From Cocos nucifera (lineage: Eukaryota; Streptophyta; Magnoliopsida; Arecales; Arecaceae): a stretch of 64,000 bases of DNA. How positions within the stretch are numbered: the first letter of the stretch is position 1; each line of letters opens with the position of its first letter. The notes beneath the pieces are model-generated. The model searched no databases. It was not told where the DNA came from and was given only the letters and a program-made list of their open reading frames with translations. The DNA is taken from positions 1-64,000 of the forward strand of contig QRFJ01004298.1 of NCBI GenBank assembly GCA_006176705.1, written 5' to 3'. The position numbers were made by a program, and so were the translations under genes. Shown in pieces: positions 59,675 to 64,000 of this stretch.

Positions 59675-62169
59675 TAAAGGAACCAAATCTAAGGTTTCAC
59701 AGGTAGATCTTGAAACTTTTTCAAAATCATGCAGCGAAAGACTTAAATAAATTAAAAATTTATTTAAATAAATATGTAAATACATAGATCTTAGATCTAT
59801 TATAGGATCAAGTAATGATATTAAATCAAAAATTAAAATCAAATAAGAAAGTAAAGAATTGATTAAATCAATCTAGATCTACACTACAACAAATGTAGGT
59901 ATGAAGTTTATAGATCATATCTATTACTTGAGCAAGTTAGACATTCTAACTTGCTGATCCAGGCTTGAAGATGATGTCATAAGCCACACACACATCCGGC
60001 CTCTAGGAGTCATCCACATGAGCCTACGATCTCTGATCTGAAATCCAATGCAGAAAATTAGCACAGCATGCTAGTACTGTGCTGATCCTTCTTCAACGGT
60101 CGATCCGATACTCTCTTCTTCAAAATTTGAACTCTCTAAAATATGAGAAGAAAGATGAGAGTTTACTGATCTGAGACTCTCTTAGAAAAACTCAAAAAAA
60201 TAGAGGAGAGCTTGAAAATAAAATAGTCCTAGAAGAAGACCCTCTTCTTCTTCTCTTTTCTCTCACCTAGACACCTAGTTTGGTGCCTATGGAACCCCCA
60301 AGCCAAAGGACCCTCTTCCTCTGATTTTTGCACACCCCAAACCACTCCAAAAGCTCTATATTTTACAAAATAATTAGAATAAAATTTATCCAATAAATAG
60401 AGAAAAAGAAGAGTCCAAGTTAGATCAAAATCCTAGACTAGGAATATCCAAACATGGGAAGTTGTTGGGGCTCCCAACTCTTAGGCACCTCCTCCACAAT
60501 TATTGGCATGAACAAGCAAGGGAGGGTGCACAAAAAAGGAGATTATTTTTGTAGAATAAAAGAAGAATTAATTAAAAGAGGGGGTGGCACTCAAGGGAAT
60601 GTGTTTTGGTCAATAAGGATTCTATCTCATAGAATCCTAAGCAAAATAAACTCCTCTTTTGACTTGGTCTTTCAACAAATTGCCTTTTGAGAAAAGGATG
60701 AGAGAAAGAGGGCATGAGAAGCCATGGGAGTGTAGAATTTTTATGTATGAAATAAAACAAAATGGGCATGGGGCATGAGGATTAAGTGGCATAAGTGATA
60801 GGGAGTCCTAGTCGCACTAGGACTCCTATTTTGACTTGGTCAAACAAAATCTTTTAACCAAATAAAATCAAGATTAAACCAACCTAATTAAATAAGGCCC
60901 TAACTCAATTAAGGACTTAATTAAATTTGATTAAATCATATTTAATTTGATTTATTTTTTAATCAATTTAGAAAATTGGGTTAATCTAAATCCTAGTTAG
61001 ACTGGGACTAGTTTTTTTTTGCACTTGACTTATCTAATAAACTAATTGAACTTGATCCAATCAAGCCCAAACCAAATCTAATTAAATCATATTTAATTAA
61101 ACTTAATCTCAATCTATTGGCTTAATTAAATTAAGTCAATTAGTAATCCAATTACTAATTGATCCTCCTACAACACTTGCACTAGATTAAACACCAATCG
61201 TATTGATTGTTTAACCCTAAAATGATTCTTAATCGTTGATCAACCATCCAATCAGATCGTAAGTTCTAATGCGTGTGACCTCATAGGTCTGAATCTAAGC
61301 TAATAGCATAGGAATAACTTTTTATATCAGTCAAAATGACCATTTAGCAATGATACCTGACGGTCGGATAGGTCGAAGGTATAGAACACCATCCTTAGAA
61401 CCCATGTGGATTTAGTTTTCATATAATTCATCCCCTTGACCACAATGCTCGTAGGACACCTCAGAGTTCAACTATCAACTCCAATTAGGTTGTCCACATT
61501 ATATTTCAAAATATCAAATCCATCTGATGAATTATCCTGGCCAAGATTTTGCTATATTGAAATATAGTGATACATTCTTCTCCAACTCTTGGAGTGGTCA
61601 ATTTCATCTTGATCAGACTCCAACTTCATAAGTACTTGACTGTGCCTAGAAGCCTTTTGTTGTTGAATTAAAAATTTAGTTAGTCTAATAGTAAAGCACA
61701 GTGAGTTGCTTGCAAGTCACTGAGGTGATCTCAAATCTAAGGGATACTTATACCTATATCCCATCAAAGACATTCTCAATAGCAGAATGCTCTAGAGTTG
61801 ATCATGTTCAATGATGATGTACCCATACATCTCACCTATATGCCATACTAGTATCTCCACACTCCTTGGTTAAGAGGACAACCAACCTATATGTCATATA
61901 GCAACTTATGCTTGATAGATGCTATTGTCTTAATTAACAGCCTATCATTTGGTCATGAACCCATTTAAGGACTAATCGATAAATTCTTTCTTTATCAAAA
62001 CTAAATAGTCCTAAGGACTTCATCATAATAATGAATTTTATTAGAAAATATAAACCTATAATGAAAAAGATGCCAAAAATATTTTTATTAATTAATAAAT
62101 TAATTATAATTATAAAATAACTCAACCATCAATAGGCTGACGATTGGCTTTAGGACATAATTTTCAACA
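59675..62169 (-). repeat. 5' LTR of F (right copy)
   Basis: It matches 51272-53765. On the plus strand it ends AATTTTCAACA, followed by TAGCT. No gene content. Confidence 0.88.
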
Positions 62170-62296
62170 TAGCTCTTCACAACCATATCATCTACATAAA
62201 CCTCCATGTTGTGGCCGATCTACTTCTTGATGATCTTATTGATCAGATGCTGGTATTTTGCTCCTACATTTTTGAGTCCGAAAGGCATGACCCTGT
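62170..62296 (-). pseudogene. pol: Element G reverse transcriptase fragment
   Basis: On the minus strand VMPFGLKNVGAKYQHLINKI is followed by YVDDMVVKS (active site YVDD at 62198-62187), the gypsy RT palm. It is truncated on the right by element H and on the left by F. Confidence 0.87.
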
Positions 62297-64000
62297 TGAA
62301 GGAAAAAACACATTTTTCTTGCATAGGATCGTTCAAATCTGATTGGATCTAAAGAAATATTTTAAAAAAAAATTTATGATCCTAATTAGATCTGAGACAT
62401 CTCGAATTTGATCCTAATGATCTGATATAAAAAATCAAAAATAAAATTAAATCTAATTTAATTTCATACCTTTGCTTTGGTTAATCGAATTATCCTATGA
62501 TGATCTTAATCAATCTTGAGGTTCTAGAAGAAGCCACGCACGCACCTGGCCTCTACCATTGTCCACTGGAGCAGGATCTGGACATCTTCTCCTCTTGAAT
62601 CTTTTCTCCAAAAATTAGATTTGGATCTAATTTGAAGAACCTTCAAAATAATTTGAGAAGACTACTTGTCCGTCTCACGAACACCATCGCGTAGATCCTG
62701 AATCTTGTGCCAATAACCTTGGACCTTCAACTCAGATTTATGCCTAACTTTTTAGACTTGTAGAAGAGTGGGAGAGAGAGGATAGAGGGTCTGTGGGATA
62801 TCAGGGATCTAGTTCCTTTGGGCATGAAAAATATATTTTGTCCAATACTTCATAATGGCATGATAAAGATTTCTCAAACCCAATGCCATCTAGAGATCTT
62901 CTTTGACCAAATAACTTATTATTTGATCAAAGAGACTCTAGAGATTATTCTCTACAAAAGACCACTAGATCCCATCTAGTTTTATTACCAAAATTGATTC
63001 AAAAAGTGGGCAACATGAGTAGATAAGGAAGAGTCCATTGTGCCTAGGACTCTTCTCTTAAGAGTTTGATCCAAATCAAACTCTATCAAAACCTAATCAA
63101 AACTCTACCATAAATTACAAAATCTGGCACACCCATAAGATAACTTAAGCCCTATCACATATCCAAAAATCAAGTCAAAAGAATTTCTAGACAATTTTCT
63201 AGAAGTATCTGATCAGGTGACCCTAAATTCTCTCAAATAGGTCAACTTTTGACTCCAGTCCATTTGCACTATGAATGAATTTAATTTTTATAATTAATCT
63301 GACCTGAACAAGTTCTAGTGAGAAAAAAATAAATCTATTCAAGATACAAGAATGAGTTAAATCAAATTTGACTTAGTTAAGATGAATCAGAAAGATTATA
63401 GAAGGAGAAAGTCAGGCTCAATCATGTGCTAGCATGATTACCTTGAACTTGATTGGATCTAATCCGAATCAATCGAATTGGATTAGCTCAATTGATGACA
63501 TCCAAACCCAAAACCTTATTTGTGTGACTCAGTTAGGTTCTGTTCCATATGGTAATGAGACATGTCATGATCTCTATCATCGACATCATCAAAACATTTT
63601 TTGATGGATTAAAACTTTTCTGATTCATACAATTAGAATGATCGATCATCAAAATTATTCTAACTGCTCCCAAAATTCACTAGTGACACCTAGCAGTATA
63701 TAGTGGCAACCCATCAGAATTGAAAGTGAACCTCTTAATATAGTTACTTATGTGATTGGATTCTTCTATCTTGAACTCTGACAAGATTAGGGTTAAGGTG
63801 AACTCGTCAAACCCAACATCCATCATATAAATTAATCATTCGATTTGAGTCCAATGTAAAACCCTAATAGAAACTCTTTCTATCATCTTCACTCTATCAT
63901 AGCCATGGGCTTGTGGACTTAATCTCATGATTGTCACAGGGCTGCTCCTTATCTACAGAGGTAGATAGATCTCCTATTAGTGCAATCTAATTCCTACAAT
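62297..64000 (-). repeat. Element H: A-family LTR, minus strand, runs off the window
   Basis: On the plus strand it begins TGAAGGAAAA. Its reverse complement follows the A LTR from its 3' end toward the middle, for example 63500-63620 against A 960-1060. Its left edge touches G, so it is a 3' LTR of a minus-strand element or a solo LTR. It is well diverged from A. The candidate site CCTGT (62292-62296) cannot be checked. Confidence 0.85.

Larger units (their letters stand above)
51272..62169 (-). mobile_element. Element F: copia retrotransposon in G
   Basis: LTRs are 51272-53765 and 59675-62169 (~2.49 kb each), with gag-pol on the minus strand between. CGGCT (51267-51271) and TAGCT (62170-62174) are the target duplication, differing by two transitions. 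G's RT frame continues across it. The LTRs differ by roughly 10% in a 60-bp sample, so F is old. Confidence 0.88.

Overview
This 64 kb window looks like nuclear intergenic DNA from a flowering plant. Monocot, possibly palm, is my guess from the overall look of the families and is not proven. I see no host gene, tRNA, rRNA or CRISPR array. Almost all of it is LTR retrotransposons, most inserted inside one another, with one scaffold gap of exactly 1000 N (38381-39380).

Layout. Element A (start of window to 10370, plus strand) is a Ty1/copia element with very long (~2.29 kb), nearly identical LTRs and a broken gag-pol. From 10371 to the right edge the host is G, a Ty3/gypsy element of Tat/Retand type on the minus strand. 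It carries two genes on the opposite strand (12661-15553), a ~114-bp tandem repeat (15700-16310) and RNase H/integrase (16391-18326). Its reverse transcriptase resumes at 50635-51266 and again at 62175-62296. G is split by three insertions: B, F and H.

B (18327-50629, plus, duplicated site AACTG) is a SIRE-type copia element with an extra ORF after pol. B is split inside a gag zinc knuckle by C (21193-43682, plus, duplicated site TTTGA), an older relative of A. C's 5' LTR is split by E (21506-29316, minus, duplicated site AGTCT), a gypsy-type element with gag but no pol. Between C's 3' LTR and its right-hand target site, the assembly holds the gap and D, a partial close sister of A ending in a hybrid LTR.

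F (51272-62169, minus, duplicated site CGGCT/TAGCT) is another copia element with 2.5-kb LTRs. H (62297 to the window end, minus) is an LTR of the A family. The order of insertion is G, then B, F and H into G, then C into B, then E into C. The date of A relative to G is not fixed, but its LTRs are the most alike in the window.

All the coding regions are broken. Several breaks are identical in separately inserted copies of the A family, so they were inherited through transposition. That family therefore probably moved using proteins supplied in trans. The best candidates for undescribed biology are the spliced antisense gene pair inside G, the shared GAGAGCTCTC-type palindrome arrays in B, the gag-only element E with a doubled primer-site region, and a conserved nested stem-loop in the A-family leader.
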